From Cycas panzhihuaensis (lineage: Eukaryota; Cycadophyta), in the NCBI GenBank assembly GCA_023213395.1, contig CM041465.1, positions 118,117,741 to 118,181,740 on the forward strand: a stretch of DNA of 64,000 nucleotides, given 5' to 3'. A model generated the notes under the pieces. It was not told where the DNA came from and did no database searches. It saw only the letters and a list, made by a program, of their open reading frames with translations. The translations under genes were made by a program, and so were the position numbers. This document shows, piece by piece, positions 9,487 to 20,546 of this stretch (position 1 is its first letter; every line of letters starts with the position of its first letter).

Positions 9487-12178
9487 TGGATGCGTGTCTA
9501 TGGGATAGCTACCTAACTAATAGGTGTGGTGAGAATGGATGATGATATGATTGAGGAAGAGACCTATAAGTAAAGTAACTACCACGCAGAGTGCCCCATG
9601 CACCGGAGCGCGAGTTCAGGACCTGCAATGGAATGTGGCTACCAAAGAGTGATCCCCCACCACTTCGATCAAGGGGTGAGGAGGCATAGGATTAGCCTGG
9701 GTTGACCTAAGGAAAGGGTCCTCCCACCCTTGGATGGCCGGAAGGGAAAAAAGAGGAACCTTCAAGAGCTTCCCTAGAGTGGCGGGAAACGAAAGGGGAT
9801 AGGTAAGCGGCTGGCCTATAGAAAGGGTCACTTCAGTTATCCGGCGAAGCGGGGAACCAAAGAGAAGCGAGAAGGGTGATCTAAGGAAATGGACTAAGGT
9901 ATGCCCAAGCAAGATAACCGGGCACACGAGTAATACGAGGGGGCAAGAAGCTTGCACGGCTAGGAGAAAGGGAGAAAAAGGTGAAAAGGAGTAGTTCCTA
10001 TGACCTTTTCCTATGAGTAGTAGAGGTGCATGCAATAAACGAATGAAGTATAACCAAAAAGCAAAGTCAAGTTTCCCTTTTGTTCTTCAATGAGTTAATT
10101 ACTAGAGGAATCCAAAAAAGAAAGAGTGGTAGGGTGGAGTGAGGCGTGTACCTGGATCAGAGGTGTGCGCGGCGAGGGCCCTCCCGAGGGACACCAAACT
10201 ACTCCACGAGGTGCGTCGGATGTGAAGCGTCGCGGCAGACTGGAAAGAGGGGCTCCCTTACCTTCCTCAGAAAAATACGAAATACAATGCCAAGGAAGGA
10301 AAGGAACTAAATGCTAATGACTAAAGGAATATGAAAGTATAACATTCGAGGAGCACTTACCGGTAACGGAGCAAGCGAAAAATACCTTTCGTGCCCTCCA
10401 AGTACCTGCAAGCAACGGTGGCCTCTCCCTTTCCTGAGAAAGGATACTAGCATGCAATAACGAGATCCTAACAAAACATGTCTATATAATACAAATATGA
10501 ATCTAAACACATATATGTTAGCATCAACATGCCGATGATAGTATGTGAAAGAAGGCAACCAAAGCAGAAAGAAAGTGACCGGTAAGCCTCGGAGTGGCCC
10601 ACCTCCTGCAGAGAACACCCTAACCTCCCCCCAAAGGCCACAAGGTAGTGAGGGCAAGGCCAAGGAAAATGGCTAGAAATAACAACAAGGAGGCAGAGAA
10701 GAGCTAGAGAAGACCTACGGCGAATCGGGATGCTAAGAGGAGCAAACCAGGCAGCAGGGAGAAGAATTGGACAAGGACAAGCGGTCGGGAATATGTAAGT
10801 TGCCCGGACCTAAGCCTGAGCCCTCAAACCAGTGCTGCAATGTGTGACAGCGCTGATTTCAGTGGCTAAGAGAGGGCCAACAAACCCCCGTTTGAGTGCC
10901 AAGGGAAGCACGAGGCAAGAGGGAGGATTTGGGGGGCTTAAAGCCACTTGAGGAGCGTGGAAGGTGGTACAGAATCCACCCAGCTCCTTCCCAAAGCCTA
11001 TGTCAACCGTTAATACTACTGCCTTGAGCAACAAACGCAGGTAGTAGGCACTATGACAGAGGTAGGATAGCCCAATAAAAAGAGGAAAGCAACCCTCACA
11101 AAGCCAAACAAGAGACAAGCAAGATATAGCATTAATAACATAAGAAAAACACCTTAAATCAATAAATACCTGAGTGAAAGAGGGAAGGGGCTTGCCTCAG
11201 CCAAGGGGCTGGCAAGGAGAGGCTGAGAAATCAGCCCAGAACTGTGGTGTAGCAGCTTTGGGGCCCTACTAAGGAAGTTGGAAGGAAAACACCTACACTT
11301 GGAGCGCTTGAAGACTGCCTGGGGCAAGAATCTGCCGAAATTCCTCCAAGGGGCCCTCTCCAAGGTGTGTGAGGGGCTGGGAAGATGTCCTAGCCACACC
11401 GAAGGAGAGCTGGGTGCTGTAGGAGTGACGCAAGTCCTGTGATAGCAACAGGGCAGTAGAGAAGAGCAGAGCACAGCGTTGTTTCCTTGAGGAGCAATCC
11501 AAAAGTGAGCCAAAAGTTCTTGAAAATGAGTAGATCATGCCTTAAATACCCAACCCAAACCCTAAAGCGAGCGGTTAGGGCACGGCTGGAAGAGAGTTAA
11601 GTCACAAGACACGTGGCAGTTTTGCAATAAATGCGAAATTACCACGGCGGATTTTAAAAAATAAGTTAAAACAACATCAACAGAAAATCTGCAGATCACG
11701 GATGTTAAGAATCTGCAAAATTCTTGGCGGTACAAACCCGGAGACAAAAATAGTTCGACCGACCTAGTGTAGGCGTGAGATGACAAAAAGGGCCAATAGG
11801 GTCAAAACACATGCAGGGTAAACAAGCCAACAAACGGGTCCAAAAGAGCAAAAATAGGGCTCAAAACGGTATGGCAAGTCGACCAAATGATGACGGGTCA
11901 TCACACGGGCAGAGGTGGCGCAAGCCAAGTGGATCTTAGAGCGAGGAGGGCAGATGCGGGAAGTGGAGTGGCCACCAGGGTGCCACACTCGCTAGGAGTG
12001 TGCCCCTGCTATAGTCGTCATAGGCTAAAATAGGTGTAGACGAAGACAAAGTTGCCTACAAAGCCACACACATGCAGACATGCAAGCTAACACTCATCAA
12101 ATGAAAGCAATGACAAGGCCAGAAACATACCTGCACTTACCTGAGTCGGTGATTCCGTATCCATTCCAGGAAGCCAGG
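9487..12178 (-). repeat. Gypsy-A 5' LTR (its 5'-most bases probably missing)
   Basis: The LTR ends with CA on the minus strand against the PBS. It aligns along its length with the Gypsy-B 3' LTR: the 3' terminal ~145 bp match 33070-33216, the block GGCCATCCAAGGGTGGGAGG (minus strand, near 9730) matches 32960-32990, and the start (GGAATGGATACGG, near 12160) matches 30450. Similarity to Gypsy-B stops at ~12178, where the sequence switches to a plus-oriented LTR end. Several open frames inside (9616-10035, 10307-10663, 11154-11513, all minus) lack any conserved counterpart in the Gypsy-B LTR and are not called as genes. Confidence 0.8.
11542..11615 (-). promoter_or_regulatory. Gypsy-A LTR core promoter: G-box, CCCTAA repeat pair, TATA box
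   Basis: On the minus strand a CACGTG G-box (11615-11610) is followed by CCCTAA...TTTAGGG and then a TATA-like TATTTAA (11548-11542), about 60 bp from the G-box. The Gypsy-B 3' LTR has the same order and spacing at 31055-31126. Conservation between diverged copies supports function. The transcription start would lie about 30 bp downstream, leaving about 2 kb of R-U5 before the PBS. Confidence 0.6.
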
Positions 12179-12323
12179 AAACAGGTCCCAAACTCGCGCT
12201 CCAGCATATGGACGCCCTGTGTGGTGTTCCCTTTGCTTATAGGTCTCCATTCACCCCCAGCTTTAGCTATCAACCACCTCAATTCCTATCGAGTATAGTG
12301 ACCATCTCACAGATGCAGTTCCA
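12179..12323 (+). repeat. Gypsy-B 5' LTR remnant (last ~145 bp)
   Basis: It aligns base for base with 33070-33216, the end of the Gypsy-B 3' LTR (GTGGTGTTCCCTTTGCTTAT, GCTATCAACCACCTCAATTC). The upstream ~2.7-2.9 kb of LTR, with the promoter, is absent. Instead the sequence continues directly into the inverted LTR of Gypsy-A. Confidence 0.85.
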
Positions 12324-12342
12324 CTGGCAACCATACTGGGGA
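12324..12342 (+). other. Gypsy-B primer-binding site
   Basis: CTGGCAACCATACTGGGGA lies right after the LTR end. It differs from the Gypsy-A PBS by one G-to-A change. Leader 12343-12490 follows. Confidence 0.75.
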
Positions 12343-12489
12343 CCTGCTAGTAAGGGAACTAGTTTCTATCTCTTTCTGTAGGTGCTACTACCTTTTAGTA
12401 GTTTTCTCCCTTTATCCCTTTTGTTGGGCAGTCCCTAACGCATACTTTGTATTCTTTTTTCACTTCTAATGCATTGGCAAGTTTTATAT

Positions 12490-12957
12490 GTGATGCTTCT
12501 TACATTGCCTATGAGGTTTGCCTCTGTTGTTAGAAGATCCTACATACCACCTCCTTCCATCATTGGATTCCTATTCGACAATAGAGGGATACCCTTCAGA
12601 TTAGGCATATCATACCTTTGCTTCCAAAGCTCATGAGTTCCCCACATCTTTTCTAGGGTCCACCCAAGAGGGTGATGATCCTATCTACTATCTGTGTGAT
12701 CAACATCACCCACTTGATGTCCATCCCTCTACTTATGGAGTAGAGGGACCATCTTCTCTTGAGATTCATCACCCAGGCGGTGATTCTTAAGAGGAGCACC
12801 CTGAGGGATCCACTTCATTTGAGGTCCCATCTACCTCCTATGATCAGATGGATACCCCTCCTACCGATGTGGTTGAAGCTCTTAATGAGTGCTTTCATGC
12901 TGTTTGTCTTCAATCATGTCTTAGGTAATTTGAAGATGCCTTGCGTAGTGGGGTACC
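12490..12957 (+). pseudogene. gag: Gypsy-B gag, N-terminal part (split by Copia-1)
   Basis: This corresponds to residues 1 to ~158 of Gypsy-A gag. Translated fragments match in order: MRFASVVRRS at the start, a run of Ser/Pro/His-rich text, then DVVEALNECFHAV and FEDALRSGVP, which pairs with DVVESLNECHRAA and LEDALRGG in Gypsy-A. Stops and small indels break the frame. The coding match stops exactly at 12957 and resumes at 20547, on the other side of Copia-1. Confidence 0.8.
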
Positions 12958-13255
12958 TGAAAAGGGTTAATGACATAAGGTCATTATATTAGTTGATTAT
13001 TTCAGAAAAGGATCTTAAGTGAGCTTTAAATTAGATCACTTAAGTGAAATACATTTTCATTTACATTATGTGTAATTTCATTTCACCTAACTCTAATGCT
13101 CCCTCCCTCAATATAAAAGTAAAAGCTCAATGGAGGAGATTCATTCTTACCTCCCCATTTTGTGAGAGCTACTTTCTTTCTCTCAAGTCTCTCTTACTCT
13201 CATGTTTGCCTTTGTATTTAGTGCATGGAGATGAAGGATAGATCCACTCTTTTCA
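12958..13255 (+). repeat. Copia-1 5' LTR
   Basis: It begins TGAAAAGGG and ends CTCTTTTCA. It contains a TATAAAAG box (13112-13119) and two perfect short inverted repeats near its start: TAATGAC/GTCATTA (12968-12986) and CTTAAGTGA/TCACTTAAG (13014-13044). Confidence 0.95.
13112..13119 (+). promoter_or_regulatory. Copia-1 LTR TATA box
   Basis: TATAAAAG, preserved at 20403-20410 in the 3' LTR. The start of transcription would be about 30 bp downstream. Confidence 0.7.
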
Positions 13256-13256
13256 T

Positions 13257-13275
13257 GTGATATCAGAGCTTGGTT
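13257..13275 (+). other. Copia-1 primer-binding site
   Basis: GTGATATCAGAGCTTGGTT lies just after the LTR. It is a one-base variant of TGGTATCAGAGC, the complement of the initiator Met tRNA 3' end used by most plant copia elements. Confidence 0.85.
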
Positions 13276-15270
13276 CCTTTATATTCCCCACTTGCACTTG
13301 CAATGGAGCCATCATTTCCTTCTCCTCCACAATCCATATGGTGAAGTAGATTATGAAAGTGAATTTAGAAATATTTTCAAGTTATTATGATAACATATTT
13401 TATATTGTTTACTTTTCCTTTCTCTTTTATAGGTTTGGAAGCATAATACAAGGAGTTGTAAGGCCCAAGGATTCCAATCCTTTGTTGACTATTCATGCTA
13501 TCTCATTCTTCTTTTTCTTTTCCCTTTTTTGTCCATTTAACAAGGGGAAATGATGCCAAAATTTTTCTAGCATTTAGAAGAATGATTGTAAGGGGAGGTT
13601 TTACCATTTTTTTTTAAGAATTTTGAGCAATTTAAAATATCTATTATTGTATGCTCTCACCTTTCCCATATTGGGATCCTGGTGATCAAAAAATGATGGA
13701 AATTTCATATGGTATTATGTGTTAATGAGATGTTAGCAAGCTGAAATTTCTACAGAAATACAATTTGATTATTGAACTTCACAGGTCTACAAAATTTTCT
13801 ACAGAGATTCAATTGAAGTGATTCTAATTGTCAAAGATGGGGCTCTGAGTCTACTTTCCATCACAAAAACCTGCACCTAATTTGGATGTCGTATAAGGAA
13901 GTTATTACTGTTTTAGTGAACAGCAATTATTTTTAGTAAGAATTCTAGAAAAATATAATTTCCAAACTTTGTGGGGCTGTCAAAAACTTTCCAGAACTCA
14001 TTTGGACTTGATTCCACTTCTTGAAGATGAATCTCTAAGTCTAGTTTGTAGCATAAAAATTGACATTTCATTTTGACATTGTAGGAGAAAGTTATTACTG
14101 ATTTAGTAAAGACTAATTTTTTTGTATTAACAAAAAAAAAAAAGTGAAGAAAATTTCTTTCTTCTTTTTATAAGGCTTAAAAGCCCATTGTAAAAGTGAG
14201 AAAAAACACTTGGATTAGAGCAATATCTAATGTACTCACTTACTTATTAGCATTTCATTTTAGCACTCTAAATAGACTTCAAGCAAGCACTCCAAAAACA
14301 CTCCAAGTAAGTATTCTATTTTCAGTTAAATGTATGTTTGATGCAATTCGATAATCTTTTCACTCTTCCTAAAAGGAACGCATCATGTATACTATTTTCT
14401 GCCATCTTGTACCTATTCACACACTCGATAAGGTTGAGATACCTTGGTTTGCAGAATGTCGTGCCATGAAGGAGGTGTAGGTTTCAAGTTGGGACTGGAC
14501 TAAACTAGAATATTGGTGAGGTTTGGTTAGCCATACCATCGTGCCTCAATCAGGGATCATCCTGATAACCAACTAGGAAAACTGAAACTTTAATATAAGA
14601 TTAAAATATACCCAATTCAATATCCTTCATAGCCATGGGTATGCATGTACCACTCTTTAGAGGAGGTATATAGATGCTCATTAGTGAACTGGGTGAGGAT
14701 TAGGAGTACCTAGGCTCCGTTGTGACTTAGATTTCATCACCAAGCACAATTGCGGGTATCGCGGATGAAGGCCAACTTAATTCTACTAGAAGCTTAGGCA
14801 TCCCTTCAACAACCTTAACTATATGTTGGACACAAGTTAGAGGTTATTGCCTTGATTACACATCCTACATTTGAGTTTCAAGTTGTGTAAAGCCAATGAT
14901 GTTAGCTTCTATATTGGCCTACAATCTTATATATTGATCACTTACTTATTTGTAAAATGTGATCCATAGTGTAATCATAATCATAGTGTTTCTCATATTC
15001 TTGTTGCACTAGGTTAATATTTATCACAAGTGTTAGTGGCTAATTTTTATCATAGTACTTCTCATATTCCTGTTGTGTCAGGTTAATATTTGTCACAAGT
15101 GTTAGTGACTTTTCTCTAAGTTGCTCCCTTTATCTTTGAGCAACCATTCTCACTTCTTCTTCGTTTTGCTACACTACTTCATTACATTTCTCATTTGTAA
15201 ATAGTGATTGGTCATTTATTGCCATCACTTTTTTAGTCCCTTGTTCATTTCTTCCCTTTAAAAAGACACC
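13276..15270 (+). other. Copia-1 long leader with internal duplications
   Basis: About 2 kb without a conserved frame separates the PBS from gag. It contains a diverged tandem pair of ~200-bp units (about 13750-13950 and 13955-14130; shared blocks GGAAGTTATTACTG / GAAAGTTATTACTG and CTCTGAGTCTA / CTCTAAGTCTA). A clear 69-bp tandem duplication lies at 14982-15119, and an A-run near 14140. It is probably untranslated, perhaps containing an intron that was not identified. Confidence 0.7.
14982..15119 (+). repeat. 69-bp tandem duplication in Copia-1 leader
   Basis: Two units start at 14982 and 15051. Both share CATAGT, TTCTCATATTC, GGTTAATATTT and TCACAAGTGTTAGTG. Confidence 0.85.
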
Positions 15271-16470
15271 ATGTCTTCATAGTTCAAGCAAAATGTGAAT
15301 TACATTCTAAAAGGGAAAGAAAATTGGGACATGTGGTTCATTGGTGTTAGAAATACTATAAAGTATGAAGGTCTATAGAGAGATCACTTACAACCTACAC
15401 CACATTACATTCTGACTACCACAACTACTTCAACAGGAGGTGCTCCAACTGTTCCCACTGAAGCTATAGCTAAACGCCAATGGGAACTTGATGATGATAA
15501 AATCTGTGTAGGGATACTATTTGTCACTGATTATTCCCTACATAATCTCATTGATGAAGTTGTACATGACACAGCATGGAAAGTTCTTGAAGTTCTTAAG
15601 AAGAACTTTGACACTAAATCAGACTTAGAATTTGTTCACTTAGTGCTGAAGATAAACAAATTGAAAATGTAGAAAGGACATGTAAGTGAGATAATCAATC
15701 TCCTTCATCCAATCAAGCAAGCCATTGATAAAGATTTTAAAACTCAATGTATTACATGGGCTTTCTTAATTTAGTCATGTCTCCATATCCCAGATTATAA
15801 AAATCTATTGGGAAGTCTTCAATCTAGTGGCACTTTGAAGACCCTAAACTTTGAGGATCTTGTTGATAAGTTCATTGAATTTGATAAGACCTTTGATACC
15901 AACTTTGCCACTACATCAGATCCAGTTGATGTTACTTTTGAAGTGGAAGAAGATCTTTGTTACACCAAAAATCAAGGTCAATACTCTCGTAGAGGTGGTA
16001 ATTCCCGTGGAAGAGGAAGAGGTAGACAATAAGGACAACATCCTCTTAGTCAACAGGCTCCTCAATTCTAACAAAAATAGTCTAAATGCCAAGGCCAAAA
16101 TAATCAACCTATACCTAGATCTAGTAATCAGAGATAATCCAACCAACCCAATACTTGGACTGGAAATCAAACAATCATGTGCCAAATATGTAATAGAAAA
16201 GGACATTATGCCAAAAATTATAGAACTGCCACCAACAAACTACCAAGTTATCAATAGTGCCATGGTGCACATAATGTTGATAATACTTGTTTTGAAAATG
16301 CCTTTGGTGGAATGCAATTTGCTCATGCATACTTTCAAAGAATTGGGACCACTTCATCAAATGTTGTTGATAGATCTACTAAGTATATTAAGGCTCATTG
16401 CAACTATGCTTATTCACTTTTGCCTTCACCACTTGGAGTTACAAATAGTGCTATCTCAAATACTTCATCA
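15271..16470 (+). pseudogene. gag: Copia-1 gag
   Basis: From ATG 15271 the frame reads KGKENWDMWFIGVRNTIKYE, TAWKVLEVLKKNFDTKSDLE, ALGS-type text LLGSLQSSGTLKTLNFEDLV, then RRGGNSRGRGRGRQ and a zinc knuckle CQICNRKGHYAKNY. The knuckle is CX2CX4HX4 with Tyr where the last Cys should be. About nine in-frame stops interrupt it, several at Gln or Trp positions. The same frame continues into pol without a shift. The protein would make the particle and bind RNA. Confidence 0.85.
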
Positions 16471-19400
16471 TGGATCACGGATACTGGAGCAACACAATAC
16501 ATGACTTGTCATCGCCAGTTCTTTCAAGATTTTGACTCTGAAGTTCGTGGTGTTGTACACATGGCTGACAAATCATCTTAGCCAGTTAAAGGACTTGGAA
16601 CTGTTTGCCTAAAACTCCTAGGCCTTCCAGATTTTACACTTGTTGATGTTTTATATATTCTTGCTCTGAAGCAGAATCTACTTTCCCTATCCACCCTTGT
16701 CTCTCATGGATTTAATCTGAGTGTAACTACAAATAATCAAACTCTCGGTGTCATTCACCCTCCTTCAAATGTTGTGGTTATGACCAGAATTCTTGATGGC
16801 AAACTTTTTTGCCTAATTGGCTCACCATCCTCTGAAGCCAACTATGTTGATGATGAATTTACTTTTACCATAACCCTGACTCCTCAAAAGTTGTCCCAAG
16901 CAGCTCTATGGCATGCTCATATGGGCCATATCAAAATTGATCGTTTAAGAGAACTACAAGACACTCTTCCTAGTTTGCTTAAGTTCCCCTCTAAGCCCTT
17001 TAAATGTGAAGCATGTATTATTGATAAATCTCAAAGACAACCCTTTCCTCGTAGTTAGTGGAAATCTAGCCAACCTTTGCAGCTTATACACTTAGATATA
17101 TGCGGTCCTATGCCGATCCCTTCTCTTAAACAAAAGTGGTACTATATTACTTTCATTGATGATTTTACCAAGAAAGGATGGGTTGCTTTTCTTACAAAGA
17201 AAGATAAAGCTTTTTTTATGTTTCAAGCTTTCAAGGCCTACATAGAATATGAATATGGATTCAAGATCAAAATACTCAGGACTAACAATGGTGGCAAGTA
17301 TGCATCCAATGAGTTTGAATCATACCTACGTCAATATGGAATCAAATATCAAACCACTGTTGTAGGTACACCCCAGCAAAATGGAGTTGCCGAGCACATG
17401 AAAATGACCATCATGAATATGGCTCGTGCTATGCTGGTATATAAGAATGTCCCTATCTATCTTTAGGCTGAGGCTATCTGGATTGCTGTGTATTGCATCA
17501 ACACTGTTAGTCCCTCCAAGCTTGGCCCCTCTCCACATGAAATGTGGTATGGAAAATCCCCGTCTATCTCCCACTTCAAAATTTTTGGCTCTACTTGTTA
17601 TGCTCATATTCTGGAGGAACATAGAAATAAGCTCCAAGATAGAGCCATGAAAGGCATCTTTGTCAGATACCCTATGGACAAAAAGGGATACAAGGTTTTC
17701 ATACCTTCACAGCACAAAATCATCATCACTAGAGATGTTATCTTTACGGAGACTAAAGATCAATTACTCAGACTTGACTCCAAGATGCCTTCATACCGAT
17801 TTAATGATGTTACTAAATTTGATGTCTAGATTCCAAAATTTAGGGGGGGAGATGATGAATAGTTGCTTAAAATCTTGGAATCTAACAATAGAGCCTCAGA
17901 GGATACAAGCTATGACTCCAAACCAATGTGTATACATCCAACACCATCATTTGTGAATAGCCAAGTTGACAAAGGCAAAACCATAGCAGAAGGATCATCT
18001 TCTCCAATATCTATGGCTGGTCCATCTTCTCCAGCATCATCAACTTCCTCCGTGCCAAATATTTCACATGATCCTTTTTAGGATCAAAATGAAGATTAAG
18101 TGGTTGTAGAAATGAAAACCTCATTCCCAACTCGAGGTTTTCATGAAGCCTACCAGCTACACAAGGACATGCGAGCAGATGAGGTAGGTAAAACTGGCAC
18201 TAGAAGTACCCATGCATGAATCACTTTCCATTGAGCTTGAACCAGCAGAACTGCATCTTGCTCTTAATGAAGAGCCCCTAACATACCAAGAAGATGTAAA
18301 ACATGCAGCTTGGAGAAATGCCATGAACGAAGAGTATTAATCTCTTATTAAGAATGGTGTATGGGAGCTTGTTGATCTACCACTTGGAAGAAAAGTAGTT
18401 CAAAATAAATGAGTGTTTAAAAATAAGTATAGATTATATGGCACCCTAGAAAAACACAAGACGAGGTTGGTAACAAAAGGATTCATGCAAAGGGAAGGTA
18501 TTGACTACACTAAAATATTTGCTCCTATAACTAAGTGGCCTACAATCAGAACTCTTATAGCCTTAGTTGCTTAACAGGGTTGGAAAATCCACCAACTCAA
18601 TGTTAAGACCACATTTCTCAATGGGGACCTTAAAGAAGAAATTTACATGGCTCAGCCAGAAGGATACGAGATTGACAGTCATGAGCATAAAGTTTGCAGG
18701 CTCAAAAAGTCTTTGTACAACCTAAAGCAAGCCTCTCGTGCTTGGTTTACCAAGTTGTCTGAAAGAATGAGGCAACTTGGATATGAGGTTTGTGACTATC
18801 AAGATATTGATGCAACATTTTTCATTAAGTGCCAAAATGATAAAGTCACTTACATTTTAATCTTTGTGGATGACATGGTCATAACGGGGAATGGTGAACA
18901 TGTAATCAGCCAGTTGAAGAAGGACCTTGCTAAAACTTTTGAATTGTCTGACCTCGGGTTGATGAAATATTACTTGAGAATTAAAGTAACTCAAAAGGAT
19001 GGCAAAATCTTTCTCTCCCAAGAAAAATATATCAACGATCTTCTGACAAAGTTTCAGTTGGAAGGTGCTTGACCAGTGGATACACCTATGGAGCCTAATA
19101 TTAAACTCTCAGTTGATGGTGATAATAGGGAGGCAGACGCAACACTCTACAGGCAACTTGTAGGTAGTCTCATCTATACTACCAATACAAGGCCAGATAT
19201 TGCACACTCTATCATCATTCTTCCAAGATTCATGATAAATCCTAAGCAGAATCATTGGCAAGCTGCAATATGAGTGTTGAGGTACCTAAAGACAACTAGC
19301 AAATATGGTTTGTTGTATGAACCCAATGTAGAATTTAAACTTTATGCATACACAGACTCAAACTTTGCCAGAGATAAAGACATAAGAAGATCTACATTTA

Positions 19401-19816
19401 GGTACGTAACATTTCTTGGAACAACACCAATATCATGGAGATCTAGATAGCAGAAGATAGTTGCAGACTCAACTGCCGAAGCTGAGTACATTGCTACTTC
19501 TGAGACAAATAAAGAGGTGATATGGCTTAGAAAATTATTGAATATATTAAATGCCACTCAAACAAGTTCTACTAGCTTATATGTAGATAATTAATCTACA
19601 ATCCAGATGGCTAAAAATCTTGTATTTCATGATCATACCAAACATATAAGTACAAAATTCCACAGGATTAGAGAACTAGTTCATGATGGCACAATTCAAC
19701 TGGAGTACTGCCCCACAACAGATCAAGTGGCCGATATCTTCACCAAACTGCTGAAGAGGGTGAAGTTTAAATAGTTCCAAAAGTAACTTAGCCTTAGGGC
19801 CTGTATCTCTAACTGA
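16471..19816 (+). pseudogene. pol: Copia-1 pol: protease, integrase, RT, RNase H
   Basis: The protease site is WITDTGATQYMT (~16470). GAG-pre-integrase and zinc region: ALWHAHMGHIKIDRL, then CEACIIDKSQR (~16905-17040). Integrase core: LIHLDICGP, LRTNNGGKYAS (catalytic Asp now Asn) and TPQQNGVAEHMKM (Glu kept). RT: NGVWELVDLP, LNVKTTFLNGDLKEEIYMAQ, LKKSLYNLKQASRAWF, and YILIFVDDMVITG (FVDD). RNase H: AYTDSNFA, DSTAEAEYIA, FHDHTKHISTKFH, DQVADIFTKLL. One frameshift lies at ~18180-18215, and about sixteen further stops are scattered along it. Apart from these, the whole polyprotein of ~1500 codons aligns end to end. Confidence 0.93.
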
Positions 19817-20237
19817 TTGAAGTAGATGAAAATGCGACCATCATACTCTATCTCATTCGTTAAAACCCCTTGTAGGCACAGAAGGGCAAGAGTAAGTCTC
19901 TACTCTATCCCATTTGTGCAAACCCTATGTGGGCGTAAAAGGATAAGGGTTGTATCATTTTGGAAAATCAGAACTTATGAAAACCTGAAAAGGCATGGAG
20001 GATGACCAAATAGTATATGGAGACTCAGTAGATTTTAGCTACAATATTCATTGTACTGATTGGCTATCTGGCTACATTTAAAGAGCCACCTGAGCTAGGT
20101 TAGTAGATTAAAAAATTTGTGGGTTTTCTTCCCTATGAGGGTTTCCCACAAAAGTGTCATAGTAGTTTGCTTTGTAAGAGGCTCAAATGAAGACCTCATA
20201 GGATAGAATAAAATAGGATGAAATGACCTTCTACCAT
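19817..20237 (+). other. Copia-1 3' untranslated region with a hairpin
   Basis: No reading frame. A near-repeat of CTATC(C/T)CATT...AAACCC(C/T)...TG(T)GGGC lies at about 19846-19950. A palindrome with 8-bp arms, TTTGTGGG / CCCACAAA, lies at 20116-20152. A similar hairpin, in the opposite orientation, occurs at 37619-37652. Confidence 0.6.
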
Positions 20238-20249
20238 TAAAGGGGAGAT
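20238..20249 (+). other. Copia-1 polypurine tract
   Basis: AAAGGGGAGAT directly precedes the TG of the 3' LTR, as expected for the plus-strand primer. Confidence 0.85.
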
Positions 20250-20546
20250 TGAAAAAGGTTAATGACATAAGGTCATTACATTAGTTGATTATTTCGAAAA
20301 GGGTCTTAAGTGAACTTTAAATTAGATCACTTAAGTGAAATGCACTTTCATGTGCATTATGTGTAATTTCATTTCACCTAACTCTAATGCTCCCTCTCTC
20401 AATATAAAAGTAAAAGCTGAATGGAGGAGATTCATTCTTACCTCCCCATTTTGTGAGAGCTACTTTCTTTCTCTCAAGTCTCTCTTGCTCCCATGTTTGC
20501 TTTTGTATTTAGTGCATGGAGATGAAGGATAGATCCACTCTTTTCA
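20250..20546 (+). repeat. Copia-1 3' LTR
   Basis: It aligns along its full length with 12958-13255 and ends TTTTCA. The GTACC duplication follows at once, and then the interrupted Gypsy-B gag. Confidence 0.95.

Larger units (their letters stand above)
1..12178 (-). mobile_element. Gypsy-A: Ty3/gypsy LTR retrotransposon, 3' end off-window
   Basis: Reading right to left, the parts are a 5' LTR (12178-9487), a primer-binding site (9486-9468), gag, protease, reverse transcriptase, RNase H and integrase (9312-2674), and then a gene on the opposite strand (101-1912). The 3' LTR lies beyond position 1. The RT reads closest to the non-chromovirus (Athila/Tat) style, with the blocks PKDNFPLP, FSGYNQI and MPFGLKNVGATYQRA. 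The PBS resembles the one I know from Ogre/Tat elements. Gag-pro-pol was one long frame: gag, protease and RT share a frame from 9312 to about 4640, broken by stops, and three frameshifts follow near 4640, 3800 and 3060. Position 1 aligns with about 29560 of Gypsy-B, so the extra RNase H seen there would lie off-window here. The Tat assignment is inference from motifs. Confidence 0.9.
12958..20546 (+). mobile_element. Copia-1: full-length Ty1/copia element nested in Gypsy-B gag
   Basis: The element is 7589 bp long. It has two ~297-bp LTRs (TG...CA), a Met-tRNA-type PBS, a ~2 kb leader, one gag-pol frame in the order gag, protease, integrase, RT, RNase H (the copia order), a polypurine tract and a 3' LTR. 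It is flanked by a perfect 5-bp target-site duplication, GTACC at 12953-12957 and 20547-20551. The LTRs differ at about 13 positions plus a small indel by eye, roughly 4.5%, so the insertion is fairly recent compared with the rest of the window. Confidence 0.97.

Noticed and set aside
9616-11513. Open frames of 81-139 codons within the Gypsy-A LTR as accessory genes.
   Set aside because: They are not preserved at the matching positions of the Gypsy-B LTR and show no domain-like text.
15271-19816. A reassigned genetic code with TAA/TAG read as Gln, since many stops fall at Gln positions.
   Set aside because: Stops also replace Trp (including TGA in NK*VF), Glu and other residues; frameshifts and lost catalytic residues accompany them, and each element has a different set. 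Ordinary decay with a C-to-T bias explains it.
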